Shown: positions 17,627 to 29,019, numbered from the stretch's first letter. The stretch: DNA of 64,000 bases from Parasutterella secunda (GCF_023336895.1 NZ_JAMBLT010000001.1:372001-436000), one strand, 5' to 3'. Program-made: numbers and translations. The notes: generated by a model from the sequence alone, not told the origin.

Positions 17627-17647
17627 TGTGGATAACTTTGTGGATAA
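17627..17647 (-). promoter_or_regulatory. Perfect DnaA-box doublet
   Basis: Two perfect TGTGGATAA boxes at 17627-17635 and 17639-17647 are spaced by 3 bp, giving a 12-bp period. The whole 21-bp unit recurs exactly, inverted, at 43561-43581. Confidence 0.8.
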
Positions 17648-17656
17648 ATCTTTTAA

Positions 17657-18622
17657 TTAGTCTGATTGTTTTTCTAACAATGTTTTAACAGAATTTTCTC
17701 TCGTTACACCAAAAGGAATTAATACACTTGGAACAGCATGAGCTGCAGACTGTAAGTGCTGAATTTGGTCATCAAAGAAAATATGAGGGCGAAGCTGTTC
17801 AAGGACAAACTGCTTGGGCATACCGTCCATTAGAAAAAGTTCTGCGGCATTCATTCCCCAGCTTTTTAGTGTTGTAATCAGTCTTTCTTCGCTTGGTGCT
17901 CCTCGGGATGTGACAATCGAGATCCTAATAACCGGCTGATAATAAGGATCTTCTTTTCCCCTTCTCTGCATGTCTAATTGTTGAAAGTAGGCTAACTTTT
18001 TAAAAAGTTCGGTTAAAGGGCCGGCGTTATGAGGTGAGTCAACATGTTTACTTTCATAATCTTGGAAACCCTCTAACCCTGATTGTTTGTATTGCTTTTC
18101 ACTGTCGTCATCAATGACAACCCCATCGAAATCAAAGGCAATTCGTAATCCTTTATCTTCCTGATCATCTTTGGCCTTTGAAGGAAGCACCAAACCGGCC
18201 GGATACCCCATTTGAGTGGCTTCTAAAACACTTTTACTATTGGCACTTAAAAATAACGATGCTCCATAAGCCTTCATGTAGGGAAATGTTGGCTGTCCAG
18301 AGGTAAAAGCCCCTCCTCGGATGGGCAGTTTGTAGTATTTACAAGAATTAAAGAAACGTTGGCCGGATTCGGGACTATTTCTGGATAAAACGATAACTCT
18401 GAAAGGTTCTTCCTCTTTTGGAAAATATTCATTTAGACTCAATAAACGCCTGACAAAAGGAAAGGCAACACCAGGATTTAAAGGCGTTTGAACGTGCTGA
18501 GTTTGGTAGTCTCTATAAGCTTCGATACCTTGATCTTCAAATATTTTGTGCTCAGCCTCTAAATCAAACAATGCTCGGCTGGAAACGGCGACAACTAATT
18601 TTTCGTGTGTAGTATCAGGCAT
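17657..18622 (-). CDS. Cytosolic 5'-nucleotidase
   Basis: The 321-aa protein matches the family of bacterial cytosolic 5'-nucleotidases: LVVAVSSRALFDLEAEHKIFEDQG at the N terminus, NPGVAFPFVRRLLSLN, VIVLSRNSPESGQRFFNS, SGQPTFPYMKAYGASLFLSA and AFDFDGVVIDDDSEK near the middle, an HAD-like Asp pair. It would dephosphorylate nucleoside monophosphates, in a similar way to eukaryotic cN-I. GGATAAAC precedes the ATG. It sits after gyrB on the same strand with 49 bp between. Confidence 0.85.
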   Translation of the reverse strand: MPDTTHEKLVVAVSSRALFDLEAEHKIFEDQGIEAYRDYQTQHVQTPLNPGVAFPFVRRLLSLNEYFPKEEEPFRVIVLSRNSPESGQRFFNSCKYYKLPIRGGAFTSGQPTFPYMKAYGASLFLSANSKSVLEATQMGYPAGLVLPSKAKDDQEDKGLRIAFDFDGVVIDDDSEKQYKQSGLEGFQDYESKHVDSPHNAGPLTELFKKLAYFQQLDMQRRGKEDPYYQPVIRISIVTSRGAPSEERLITTLKSWGMNAAELFLMDGMPKQFVLEQLRPHIFFDDQIQHLQSAAHAVPSVLIPFGVTRENSVKTLLEKQSD

Positions 18623-18671
18623 TGTTGTTTATCCTAAAAAAAAACGGGAGACTTAATCTCCCGCAAGTGAA

Positions 18672-21173
<2,502 letters not shown>

Positions 21174-21220
21174 TTAAAAACTTAAAAACAGTCTAAAAAT
21201 TGCTTCTCTTAATTGTCAGG

Positions 21221-21252
21221 ACACCCGCTCTGAAGGTATCCAGAGCGGGTGT
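21221..21252. terminator. Strong hairpin between dnaN and gyrB
   Basis: A perfect 12-bp, GC-rich stem (ACACCCGCTCTG at 21221-21232, CAGAGCGGGTGT at 21241-21252) with an 8-nt loop lies 32 bp past the dnaN stop. Neither side has a T tract, so it could be an attenuator, mRNA-end stabiliser or processing site rather than a classic terminator. Confidence 0.6.
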
Positions 21253-21283
21253 GTTATACATGAAATCACGCTACGCACGCGCA

Positions 21284-22402
21284 TTAGGTGCGCATCGGCA
21301 TGACAACATACTTGAACGAAGAATTATCAGGCATGGTTACAAGCATTGCACCAGTGTTGCTATGCAATGCAAATTGAACCTCTTCACTGCGCAAGTTATT
21401 TAAAACATCTTGCAAGTACAAAAGGTTGAAACCAATTTCGATGTCAATGCCGTTGTATTCAATGTCCAAGACATCCTTGGCTTCTTCTTGGTCAGAGTTG
21501 GTACTTTGAATTGTCAGGGTGTTATTTTTAAGTTCCCACTTGACACCGCGAAGCTTGGCATTAGCCAAAATAGCGGTTCTCTTTAAAGCACCGAGTAAGA
21601 CATCACGCTTAATAACAAAGATATTGGTGTTATTAACCGGAATGACACGGTTGTAGTCCGGGAACTTTCCTTCCACCAATTTTGAAGACAAGGTAATGTT
21701 GCCCCAGGTAATTCGAATTTCTGCTTCAGAGATAGCAATAGTGATGGACTCATCGCTATCAGGGATCAAACGAAGCATTTCCATGACTGTGCGGCGGGGA
21801 ACAATACATTGAATGTTTTGTGTCAGCGCAGATTCTAATTTGCCTTCACAGTAAGCCAGACGGTGACCATCTGTGGTGACCACACGAATGACATCACCTT
21901 CTACAGATAACAGCATACCGTTTAAGAAATAACGGATGTCTTGTTGGGCCATTGAAAAATGAACCAACTGGAGAAGATGACGAATTTGATTGGCAGGGAT
22001 AACAAAGCTTTGTGTGAATTGAGCTTCAGGACGATTCGGGAACTCGTCTGCCGGCAATGTGTTGAGCTTAAATGTACTCTTTCCCTGTTTGAGCTCAACT
22101 GTCGGGTCAGACTGACTGGGCTGAGACAACGTCACTTCAGAGCCGTGATTAAGTGCACTAATCAAGCTCTGTAACTTAGCGGCATCCACTGTCACACTGA
22201 TATCCGGACCTTCTGCTCCAATGTCGGCAAAAGTTTTGATTTCAATGTCTAAATCAGTTGCAGTAAAGTCAACGCGTGTGCCAACCTTAGAAATCAAAAT
22301 ATTGGACAAAATGGGCAGCGTTTGGCGTTGCTTTCCGACAATCCCACTGACAGCTTGAACCGGAGTTGCGAAAGCTTCTCGCGGGCTCTTGATGATCAAC
22401 AT
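21284..22402 (-). CDS. dnaN: DNA polymerase III beta sliding clamp
   Basis: The clamp encircles DNA and tethers polymerase III and other factors. The 372-aa protein has the three-domain structure with FATPVQAVSGIVGKQRQTLPILSNILI at the N terminus, GHRLAYCEG in the middle and the terminal YVVMPMRT, part of the partner-binding cleft. AAAAGGATAAGGG precedes the ATG. It lies 116 bp after dnaA on the same strand. Confidence 0.98.
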   Translation of the reverse strand: MLIIKSPREAFATPVQAVSGIVGKQRQTLPILSNILISKVGTRVDFTATDLDIEIKTFADIGAEGPDISVTVDAAKLQSLISALNHGSEVTLSQPSQSDPTVELKQGKSTFKLNTLPADEFPNRPEAQFTQSFVIPANQIRHLLQLVHFSMAQQDIRYFLNGMLLSVEGDVIRVVTTDGHRLAYCEGKLESALTQNIQCIVPRRTVMEMLRLIPDSDESITIAISEAEIRITWGNITLSSKLVEGKFPDYNRVIPVNNTNIFVIKRDVLLGALKRTAILANAKLRGVKWELKNNTLTIQSTNSDQEEAKDVLDIEYNGIDIEIGFNLLYLQDVLNNLRSEEVQFALHSNTGAMLVTMPDNSSFKYVVMPMRT

Positions 22403-22460
22403 TCCCTTATCCTTTTAAACAAGTAAACCATCTTCAACAGGCAAATCACCTGCCGTTTAA

Positions 22461-22498
22461 CCTCCCAATTTTAGTGGATTTTATAAGGATTTGGGAGG
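22461..22498. other. Inverted repeat between dnaA and dnaN
   Basis: CCTCCCAA (22461-22468) and TTGGGAGG (22491-22498) form an 8-bp stem with a 22-nt AT-rich loop. No T tract follows. It may act as an attenuator or mRNA-processing site between dnaA and dnaN. Confidence 0.45.
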
Positions 22499-22518
22499 AC
22501 GAAATTTCCTAATTCGTC

Positions 22519-23862
22519 TTAATTTTTAAGCATTTGTTCTAGAACGTGAATTTGGTAATTCAGATCTTTGTCCTTTGCTCGAGCATCGGTAATTTTTTTA
22601 ACACCGTGCAAAACCGTTGTATGGTCACGTTTACCAAAACGCTCCCCTATCTCGGCCAAACTGCTTTTAGTCAATTCTTTGCAGAGGTACATTGCAATTT
22701 GTCTGGGGACGGCCACTTTCTTAACACGAGTTTTGGAATACATTTCCGCTAAAGAAATCTTGAAGTATTCAGCCACCATACCTTGAATGCGCTCAACAGT
22801 TAGTTGGGCTGTTGAGGCAACGAGCATTCCTTGTAAGGCTTCTCTTGCTTTATCAACAGTAACTCGTCCTTCATTGTTGAACTTAGCAAAGGCGATGACA
22901 ATGTTGAGAGCCCCCTCCAACTCTCTGACGTTACTTTTGAGATGCCGGGCAATAAAGTAGGCAACATCATCGGGCAAGTCGAAGCGTTGAGCAAAGGATT
23001 TTTTCTGCAAAATTGCGACTCTGGTTTCTAATTCCGGGGGTTCCACCTCGACCGATAAGCCGGAAGTAAAACGAGAAATTAGCCGTTCGTCCATATCCTT
23101 TAGGCTTCTAGCGTAAGTGTCGCTCGTAAAAATGATTTGTTTGCCGTGGGGGACCAATTTTTCAAAAACTTCAAAAAGTTTTTGTTGAATTTGTCGTTTA
23201 CCACCAAGGTACTGAATATCATCGATAAACAGAGCGTCCAAATTTTGATATTTATGATCAAACGGAGCGTAGTTATTTTCCCTAACAGCAGTGGTGAAAT
23301 CATTAATAAATGTCTGTGTACCCACGCAAAGCACACGGGCCTCGGGATTGTTTTTCAACATTTGGTTCCCTACCGCGTGCATAAGGTGCGTTTTTCCTAA
23401 CCCCACTCCCCCATATATAAAGAGCGGGTTGTAATTTTTTCCAGGATTATCCCCTACACTTTTCGCGGCAACGTAGGCTAGTTGATTAGATGAACCGGCA
23501 ACAAAGTTCTCAAATGTTTGTTGTGAACGCAAACCACAAGCGTAAGCTTGCTCAGAAAGCGTTTCCTGAGTATTTTCTGCCGGGACTAAATCCAATTGTG
23601 CCTGCGCCGCTTCCACCATTCCTTCTGTTTGGTGGTACTGAACGGTTACGGCATCGTGGGCAATAGCTGATGCAACCGAAGAGATCCTTGTACTGAAGTG
23701 AGTCTCAATCGTATCAATAGCTTGCAAAGTTCTATGCCCTAAAATGAGGGTACGATTTTTTTCGTCCCAATTAATGCAGACGAGAGTCTTAATCCAGCGC
23801 TCAAAATCTTGTTGGTCAATAATATTGGCCAGCTGGATTAAACATTGTTCCCAGAAATTCAT
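22519..23862 (-). CDS. dnaA: Chromosomal replication initiator DnaA
   Basis: DnaA binds TTATCCACA boxes and melts the origin. Visible are the N-terminal interaction domain (FWEQCLIQLANIIDQQDFERWI), Walker A GGVGLGKTHLM, Walker B LFIDDIQYL, sensor II region, and the C-terminal box-binding signature FGKRDHTTVLHGVKKI. The open frame runs 13 codons further up, but GGAG is placed for the ATG at 23862, which matches the family start (447 aa). It heads a dnaA-dnaN-gyrB leftward cluster. Confidence 0.98.
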   Translation of the reverse strand: MNFWEQCLIQLANIIDQQDFERWIKTLVCINWDEKNRTLILGHRTLQAIDTIETHFSTRISSVASAIAHDAVTVQYHQTEGMVEAAQAQLDLVPAENTQETLSEQAYACGLRSQQTFENFVAGSSNQLAYVAAKSVGDNPGKNYNPLFIYGGVGLGKTHLMHAVGNQMLKNNPEARVLCVGTQTFINDFTTAVRENNYAPFDHKYQNLDALFIDDIQYLGGKRQIQQKLFEVFEKLVPHGKQIIFTSDTYARSLKDMDERLISRFTSGLSVEVEPPELETRVAILQKKSFAQRFDLPDDVAYFIARHLKSNVRELEGALNIVIAFAKFNNEGRVTVDKAREALQGMLVASTAQLTVERIQGMVAEYFKISLAEMYSKTRVKKVAVPRQIAMYLCKELTKSSLAEIGERFGKRDHTTVLHGVKKITDARAKDKDLNYQIHVLEQMLKN

Positions 23863-24517
23863 AAAGACACTCCGAGCAACTTTTATATTTTTTATAAACA
23901 AAGTAAGAATAACAACGGGGAAAACTACATCCGTATCCCCTCACATATTCGTAGACGCTAGAGAAAGTAAGAGCGCCACACCAATAGCCGTCGAAGCTAA
24001 TGATTTAAAGATTCAGCGACTAGAAAAATAGTCTTTTAATTTGTCAAATTGACAAATTCCAATAAAAACAAATAATTATTAATTGTTTTTATATAAAAAA
24101 AAGATAACTTTCAGACGAAAAAGCCTCCCGGATGTAGGAAGCTTTGAGTCATTGTACTGATAAAAAAAAGGCTCTGTTTTGTTGAGGTTGCTTAAATAAT
24201 AGGCAGTCAACTGTGGATAACTCAAAATATTTTTACCACTGCCAATAAAAACACTAGATATTGGATAAAAAATTTTTTTACCTAAACCTAGTGTTTTTCC
24301 TACTAACAAATTCAGATTCACTTGTTCTAGTGAAAAGATTCCCTAAGATATTAAAAAACTTGACAAAACATAGGTTTTTGATGTGTAATACCATGTTTTT
24401 CACGGATCTGAAACAACCAAGGCCGAAGTGAAAGGCCGGGGAGGGGTCTGTGTTCGGGATCCCTACAGTGATCTCTGTAAGATTTTTACTATCCAATATT
24501 TTTTAAGGATTGTCGTC
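23863..24517. other. AT-rich divergent gap between dnaA and rpmH
   Basis: This 655-bp non-coding gap is where gene direction flips. It holds one perfect DnaA box (TGTGGATAA, 24212-24220), long A/T tracts, a perfect 11-bp inverted repeat (AAAAACACTAG at 24247-24257 and its complement at 24288-24298, with an AAAAAATTTTTTT core in the loop), and the rpmH promoter. In many bacteria the rpmH-dnaA gap is the origin. Here box density is low compared with 17.0-17.7 kb, but the two could form a two-part origin around dnaA-gyrB. Confidence 0.55.
24360..24389 (+). promoter_or_regulatory. rpmH promoter
   Basis: A -35 TTGACA at 24360-24365 and a -10 TGTAAT at 24384-24389 are spaced by 18 bp with a TG just upstream of the -10. 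The leader to rpmH is about 120 bases and GC-rich. Confidence 0.65.
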
Positions 24518-24658
24518 ATGGCTACCAAACGTACTTATCAACCGTCTAAGGTCAAGCGTGCTCGTACGCATGGCTTCTTGGTTCGCAGTCGTACCAAGGG
24601 CGGTCGTCGTGTCTTGGCTGCTCGCCGCGCCAAGGGACGTCACGTTCTCGCTCTCTAA
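24518..24658 (+). CDS. rpmH: 50S ribosomal protein bL34
   Basis: bL34 is a small basic protein of the large ribosomal subunit. The 46-aa sequence [20 protein letters not shown], then [19 protein letters not shown], matches the family closely. The open frame extends upstream, but the ATG at 24518 follows TAAGGAT and gives the normal length. It leads the conserved rpmH-rnpA-yidD-yidC-mnmE order. Confidence 0.98.
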   Translation: MATKRTYQPSKVKRARTHGFLVRSRTKGGRRVLAARRAKGRHVLAL

Positions 24659-24681
24659 TTGAGAGAATCTCACGGCGGAAG

Positions 24682-25143
24682 TTGGCCGTGAATGCTACGG
24701 TTAAAAAACCGAATGGGCTGCCTCGAAGTATCCGTTTGATAAAATCGGCGGAGTTCGGGGCGGTTTTGTCTGCAAACAAAACGAAATTAATCCGAAGCTA
24801 TTCGGATTTTTTCACAATTAGTGCCTTAAAGACTGATCAAATCGGATTGGTCCGCTTTGGGTTTACCGTTGGTAAACAAAATGCTCATTTATCAGTCGAA
24901 AGGGCATTAGTGAAACGGTTGTTGCGGGAAAAAGCCCGAACGAGTCGTCAAACACTTATTCAAGCGCTTTCAGATCGACAATATGGTTTAGATATTAATT
25001 GCCGATTGAAGTGTAGATTGCCAGATTGCAGTCAAAAAGACTTAAGTAAGAAGGCAAGAAAAATTTTAATTCGAAACGACATTGAAAAACTCTTTGGGTA
25101 TTTTTTATCCAAAGTGTCTGTCTCATCGAGGGAATCAAAGTGA
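24682..25143 (+). CDS. rnpA: Ribonuclease P protein component, divergent
   Basis: RnpA is the protein cofactor of RNase P, which matures tRNA 5' ends. Position after rpmH, basic composition, FGFTVGKQ and KRLLREKAR support the call. The hallmark RNR motif (RNRxKR) reads RALVKR at 74-79, so the Asn and second Arg are replaced. At 153 aa it is longer than the ~120 aa norm. No ATG is available at the start: TTG at 24682 or GTG at 24688 must be used. The gene overlaps yidD by 4 bp. Confidence 0.88.
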   Translation: MAVNATVKKPNGLPRSIRLIKSAEFGAVLSANKTKLIRSYSDFFTISALKTDQIGLVRFGFTVGKQNAHLSVERALVKRLLREKARTSRQTLIQALSDRQYGLDINCRLKCRLPDCSQKDLSKKARKILIRNDIEKLFGYFLSKVSVSSRESK

Positions 25144-25394
25144 ATGCCCCGAGATCCGTACTGATTGCATGTATTCGGTTTTACCAACTCGTGCTATCAC
25201 CTTGGATTGGGAGGGAGTGTCGGTTTCATCCGACCTGTTCACAGTACTCAATAGAGGCCATTGAACGTTTTGGAGTTTTAAAAGGAAGTTGGTTAATGGT
25301 GGCGAGGATTGTTCGTTGCAATCCTTTTGGGGGCCATGGTTACGACCCGGTGCCGGCGTCTTTTCAATGGTTTCCTTGGAGACACCATAACTGA
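25140..25394 (+). CDS. yidD: Membrane protein insertion efficiency factor YidD
   Basis: YidD helps YidC/Sec insert inner-membrane proteins. The 84-aa sequence has the family's [44 protein letters not shown] and GHGYDPVP. It starts at a GTG overlapping the rnpA stop (GTGA). yidC follows 36 bp on. Confidence 0.96.
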   Translation: MNAPRSVLIACIRFYQLVLSPWIGRECRFHPTCSQYSIEAIERFGVLKGSWLMVARIVRCNPFGGHGYDPVPASFQWFPWRHHN

Positions 25395-25430
25395 TTTTTC
25401 ATTATTTCAACGATAGATAAGAGAGTCCAT

Positions 25431-27140
25431 ATGGGACGCGAATTACAACGTGCTTTTTTGTGGATGATTTTCTTGTTGGCACTTTTCATGCTTTGGGATG
25501 CATGGCAGGTGCGCAACGGTAATCCATCCTTCTTTGGAACTCCTGAAGCCGTTCAGGAACAAGTGGTTGAAAATACAAATACCACGGCAGCAGCAGGGGA
25601 TGTAAAGGTTCCTGCTGACAGCAAAGCGGTTGCATCTGAAGTCAATGTAACGATTACCAAACCGGTAGTTGTGACCACAGATCTTTTCAAAATCACTTTT
25701 GATGCTAATGGCGCTTCAGTAGCTCGTGCAGAGTTATTAAAGGAACGTCAAACGCCGGATTGGAAAACTCGAGGCTTACCTGGCTTAATTTTGGGTGAGG
25801 AAGAACAACAAGACGCTGGTAATGTGGTTTTGTTTGATACCTCTGCGCAGCATGTTTATAAGGCTGAGACCGGTCTTGTTGGTGGCAACTTCCCAAACCA
25901 TCGCACAGCTTTCCGCTTAATCACTGACACGTTGGATATGAAAGAAGGACAGGATACTCTTAACGTGAGTTTCGCTGCTTCTCAAGGCAACGTTGAATTG
26001 ATTAAAACGTATGTGTTCCATCGTGGACATTATGGTATCGACGTTAAGCACGAAGTGCGTAACAAGGGCAATGTGGCTATTTCTCCGTCTGTTTATATGC
26101 AGTTGACACGTGACGACGGTAAAGTGGCTAGCGATAGCGCTTTCTACAATACGTTTACGGGTCCCGCTGCTTATACAGAAGCTGAAAAGTTCCAAAAGAT
26201 TGATTTTGATTCCATCGCGGATAATGACACCGATCTTCCTTCTCAGTCGAATGAAGGTTGGATTGCCATGTTGCAGCATTATTTCTTAACAGCATGGGTC
26301 CCTCAGCAAGACATTAACCGTGAACTTTATACTCGTCAGCTTGATAAGCATCTTTATGCCATCGGTTCTATCGTTGCGGTGGGAGAAGTTGCTCCTGGAG
26401 CTGAAAAAGTAGTTGACAGCACGCTTTATGTCGGTCCTCAAGATCAACGCCGTTTAGAGTACATTGCTCCGAACCTTGATTTGGTGGTCGATTACGGTTG
26501 GTTGACTTTCTTGGCTAAGCCGATTTATTGGTTGTTGGCTTTCCTTCAAGGACTGGTCGGTAACTGGGGTTGGGCTATTGTTTTACTGACCGTGTTGGTT
26601 AAGGCAATTCTCTATCCGATTTCAGCTGCTGGCTACAAGTCCATGGCTCGTATGCGTGATGTAGCTCCGCGTATGAAGGCTATTCAAGAGAAATATGGCA
26701 ATGATAAGCAAGCGCTTAATCAAGCAATGATGGAATTGTATCGTCGTGAAAAGATTAATCCTGCCGGCGGTTGTTTCCCGATCTTGCTTCAAATTCCCGT
26801 TTTCTTGGCCTTGTATTGGGTGCTGTTGGCCACAGTGGAATTGCGTGGAGCCAGCTGGCTGCTTTGGGTCAATGATTTGGCCAGCCCGGATCCGTATTTG
26901 ATTCTTCCGCTGTTGATGGTCGCTACAATGATCATTCAGATGAAGATCAGTCCGCGTCCGACTGACCCGACTCAGGCTAAAGTTATGATGATTATGCCTG
27001 TTGTCTTTGGTGTGATGTTCTTCTTCTTTGCTTCTGGTTTGGTTCTGTACTGGTTGACGAATAACGTCTTGTCCATCTGGCAACAATGGTACGTCAACAA
27101 GCAAATTGAGAAGGAAAGAATCAAGAGAACAATCTCTTAA
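25431..27140 (+). CDS. yidC: Membrane protein insertase YidC
   Basis: YidC folds and inserts inner-membrane proteins, including Fo ATP synthase subunits encoded downstream. The 569-aa protein has an N-terminal membrane helix (LWMIFLLALFMLWDAWQ), a periplasmic beta-sandwich domain (about 80-340), and the C-terminal 60KD-IMP core with WGWAIVLLTVLVKAILYP, the NPAGGCFPILLQIPVFLALYW segment and a basic end. AGAGAG precedes the ATG, and a terminator follows. Confidence 0.97.
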   Translation: MGRELQRAFLWMIFLLALFMLWDAWQVRNGNPSFFGTPEAVQEQVVENTNTTAAAGDVKVPADSKAVASEVNVTITKPVVVTTDLFKITFDANGASVARAELLKERQTPDWKTRGLPGLILGEEEQQDAGNVVLFDTSAQHVYKAETGLVGGNFPNHRTAFRLITDTLDMKEGQDTLNVSFAASQGNVELIKTYVFHRGHYGIDVKHEVRNKGNVAISPSVYMQLTRDDGKVASDSAFYNTFTGPAAYTEAEKFQKIDFDSIADNDTDLPSQSNEGWIAMLQHYFLTAWVPQQDINRELYTRQLDKHLYAIGSIVAVGEVAPGAEKVVDSTLYVGPQDQRRLEYIAPNLDLVVDYGWLTFLAKPIYWLLAFLQGLVGNWGWAIVLLTVLVKAILYPISAAGYKSMARMRDVAPRMKAIQEKYGNDKQALNQAMMELYRREKINPAGGCFPILLQIPVFLALYWVLLATVELRGASWLLWVNDLASPDPYLILPLLMVATMIIQMKISPRPTDPTQAKVMMIMPVVFGVMFFFFASGLVLYWLTNNVLSIWQQWYVNKQIEKERIKRTIS

Positions 27141-27158
27141 AGATAAGGTCTTTTGATG

Positions 27159-27190
27159 ATGAAAAGAGGCTCTGGACGGGCCTCTTTTTT
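27159..27190 (+). terminator. Terminator after yidC
   Basis: A hairpin with arms AAAGAGGC and GCCTCTTTTTT, starting about 19 bp past the yidC stop, ends in a T tract. It overlaps the 3' end of the convergent 99-aa membrane gene. Confidence 0.8.
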
Positions 27191-27488
27191 ATTGCCTTGA
27201 TTGACCAAAAAACACCAGTAGAGGCCACAGCCAGACAGAGGCGAACCACAATAATATGAACCTTAAAGAAAGTCGTTTTTTCTCGGATTTATATGTCTTG
27301 AAGAAGATAGTAATAGCGCCTGAAATAACCCAAAGCAAAATGGCCCCATACACCATGACACGTACTTCATAGCTATCACCAATAAAAGAAGCGACGTAAG
27401 CAGAAACGGGTACAGATGCAGCAATAGCGCAACAGGCCCCAATCAGGGCGTTGCCAAAAAAAGGGGATTCATTATCTTTAAGTGACAT
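27189..27488 (-). CDS. Small three-helix membrane protein of unknown function
   Basis: The 99-aa protein has hydrophobic segments at about 13-34, 43-63 and 76-94, with a Lys-rich loop (KTYKSEKKR) between the last two. I do not recognise the family. It is convergent with yidC and divergent from mnmE, breaking the usual yidC-mnmE adjacency. The ribosome-binding site is weak, but the frame is clean and codon use is normal. Confidence 0.6.
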   Translation of the reverse strand: MSLKDNESPFFGNALIGACCAIAASVPVSAYVASFIGDSYEVRVMVYGAILLWVISGAITIFFKTYKSEKKRLSLRFILLWFASVWLWPLLVFFGQSRQ

Positions 27489-27596
27489 AGGTATTGGAAA
27501 TTAATTGTTCATGGTAAAAATTTAGCAAAATTTATCATTGAGTTGATAAAGACGAACAGTACGGTGCGATAATTAGCCTTATTTTCAGAGGTTTAT

Positions 27597-28982
27597 ATGC
27601 CCATTTATTCTGACAAAGATCCTATTGTTGCAATCGCTACCGCTTCCGGAAGGGGTGGTGTTGGCATTGTGAGACTATCGGCAGATGATAGCTTTATTGA
27701 GGGTTTTATCAAAGATTTTTTTGGTCCATCTGAACATTTTAAAGCTAGATATGCTCATTATCGTCCGTTTAAAGATCGCAATGGAAACCAGATTGATGAA
27801 GGATTGGCCTTATATTTTCCCGCGCCTAAGTCTTACACTGGAGAGTCCGTATTAGAGCTACAAGCTCATGGTGGCCCTGTCATTTTGAAGTTACTTCTTC
27901 AAGAGATTTTACGTGTCGGTAAAAGCAAAGGATTACGTTTAGCAGAGCCTGGCGAATTTACCAAGAGAGCATTTTTAAACGGGAGAATTGATTTATCACA
28001 GGCCGAAGCCGTTGCTGATTTGATTGATGCCACAACAGAGGGGGCAGCTCGGGCAGCGTCTCGTTCATTAAGCGGAGCTTTTTCGTCTTGTATTCATAAG
28101 GTGGGGGATAAAGTCATTGAACTTAGGGCCTTAATTGAGGCTATTTTAGATTTTCCAGAGGAAGAAATTGACTTTATCCAAAGTACACAGGCTCGTGAAC
28201 GTCTTTTGAGTATTACAAAAGAGTTTGAGGAGCTAATGCACCAGTCACAGCAAGGCTCCATCCTGCGAGAGGGGGTAACGGTAGTTTTGGTGGGTAGTCC
28301 CAATGTAGGGAAATCGAGCCTTATGAATCAGTTGAGTGGTTCGGATGTGGCTATTGTGACCGATGTAGCGGGTACCACTAGGGACAAAATTGAGAATCAG
28401 ATTTCTATTGAAGGGGTGGCTTTAAGACTGGTTGATACGGCTGGCGTGCGTGAAACGACCGATAAGGTTGAATCAATCGGTATTGAGAGAACCCTGCAAG
28501 CCGTAGAAGGCGCTGATATTGTGTTGCATTTAATTGATGCGACAAATGAAAATTCCGATGAAGAAGGGCAAAAAATACTAAAACAAGTGATGCAGAGGGT
28601 TTCAGCTGGTGTTCCGGTTCTGCAGGTTTTCAATAAGTGTGATTTAAATGCCAAAATTAATTGGAGAGGGGAGTGGATCGGTATTTCTGCTAAAACGGGT
28701 GAAGGCATTCCTGAATTAAAACAAAAATTACTTACTCTTGTGGGTTGGGAAAATAAACCTGAATCGACATTTTTAGCGAGAGAACGCCATTTAGAAGCGC
28801 TTAAAGATGCTTATGAACACTTAAAATTAGCCAATCAATTTGTCAATCTTGAAAATCCCCCATTAGATTTATTGGCGGAGGAATTACGTCTTTGTAATGA
28901 ATCGTTAGGATTTATTCTTGGTGAAACTACCCCTGACGATTTATTGGGAATGATTTTTAGTAGATTTTGTATTGGTAAGTAA
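27597..28982 (+). CDS. mnmE: tRNA uridine-5-carboxymethylaminomethyl GTPase MnmE
   Basis: With MnmG, MnmE installs cmnm5 at U34 of certain tRNAs using a folate one-carbon unit. The protein has the N-terminal folate-binding domain (IVAIATASGRGGVGIVRLS), the G1 motif GSPNVGKSS near 230, DTAG, and the C-terminal FCIGK cysteine signature. It is 461 aa. It starts the mnmE-mnmG-rsmG group. Confidence 0.98.
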   Translation: MPIYSDKDPIVAIATASGRGGVGIVRLSADDSFIEGFIKDFFGPSEHFKARYAHYRPFKDRNGNQIDEGLALYFPAPKSYTGESVLELQAHGGPVILKLLLQEILRVGKSKGLRLAEPGEFTKRAFLNGRIDLSQAEAVADLIDATTEGAARAASRSLSGAFSSCIHKVGDKVIELRALIEAILDFPEEEIDFIQSTQARERLLSITKEFEELMHQSQQGSILREGVTVVLVGSPNVGKSSLMNQLSGSDVAIVTDVAGTTRDKIENQISIEGVALRLVDTAGVRETTDKVESIGIERTLQAVEGADIVLHLIDATNENSDEEGQKILKQVMQRVSAGVPVLQVFNKCDLNAKINWRGEWIGISAKTGEGIPELKQKLLTLVGWENKPESTFLARERHLEALKDAYEHLKLANQFVNLENPPLDLLAEELRLCNESLGFILGETTPDDLLGMIFSRFCIGK

Positions 28983-29019
28983 TTGATTTTACTAAATAAA
29001 TTATAGATCAATAATAATC

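Larger units (their letters stand above)
17034..17656. other. AT-rich gap with a cluster of DnaA boxes; candidate replication origin
   Basis: This 623-bp non-coding stretch has five perfect 9-mer boxes (TTATCCACA or complement) at 17173-17181, 17209-17217, 17426-17434, 17627-17635 and 17639-17647. Single-mismatch versions lie at 17308-17316 and 17438-17446. Long A/T-only tracts between the boxes could serve as an unwinding element. gyrB, dnaN and dnaA are the next genes but one. An alternative is a DnaA-titrating or DnaA-regulatory site. The box count is the highest in the window. Confidence 0.65.

Noticed and set aside
24079-24496. Minus-strand frames in the dnaA-rpmH gap
   Set aside because: Low-complexity AT-rich translations with no ribosome-binding site or family; they overlap the DnaA box, inverted repeat and rpmH promoter.
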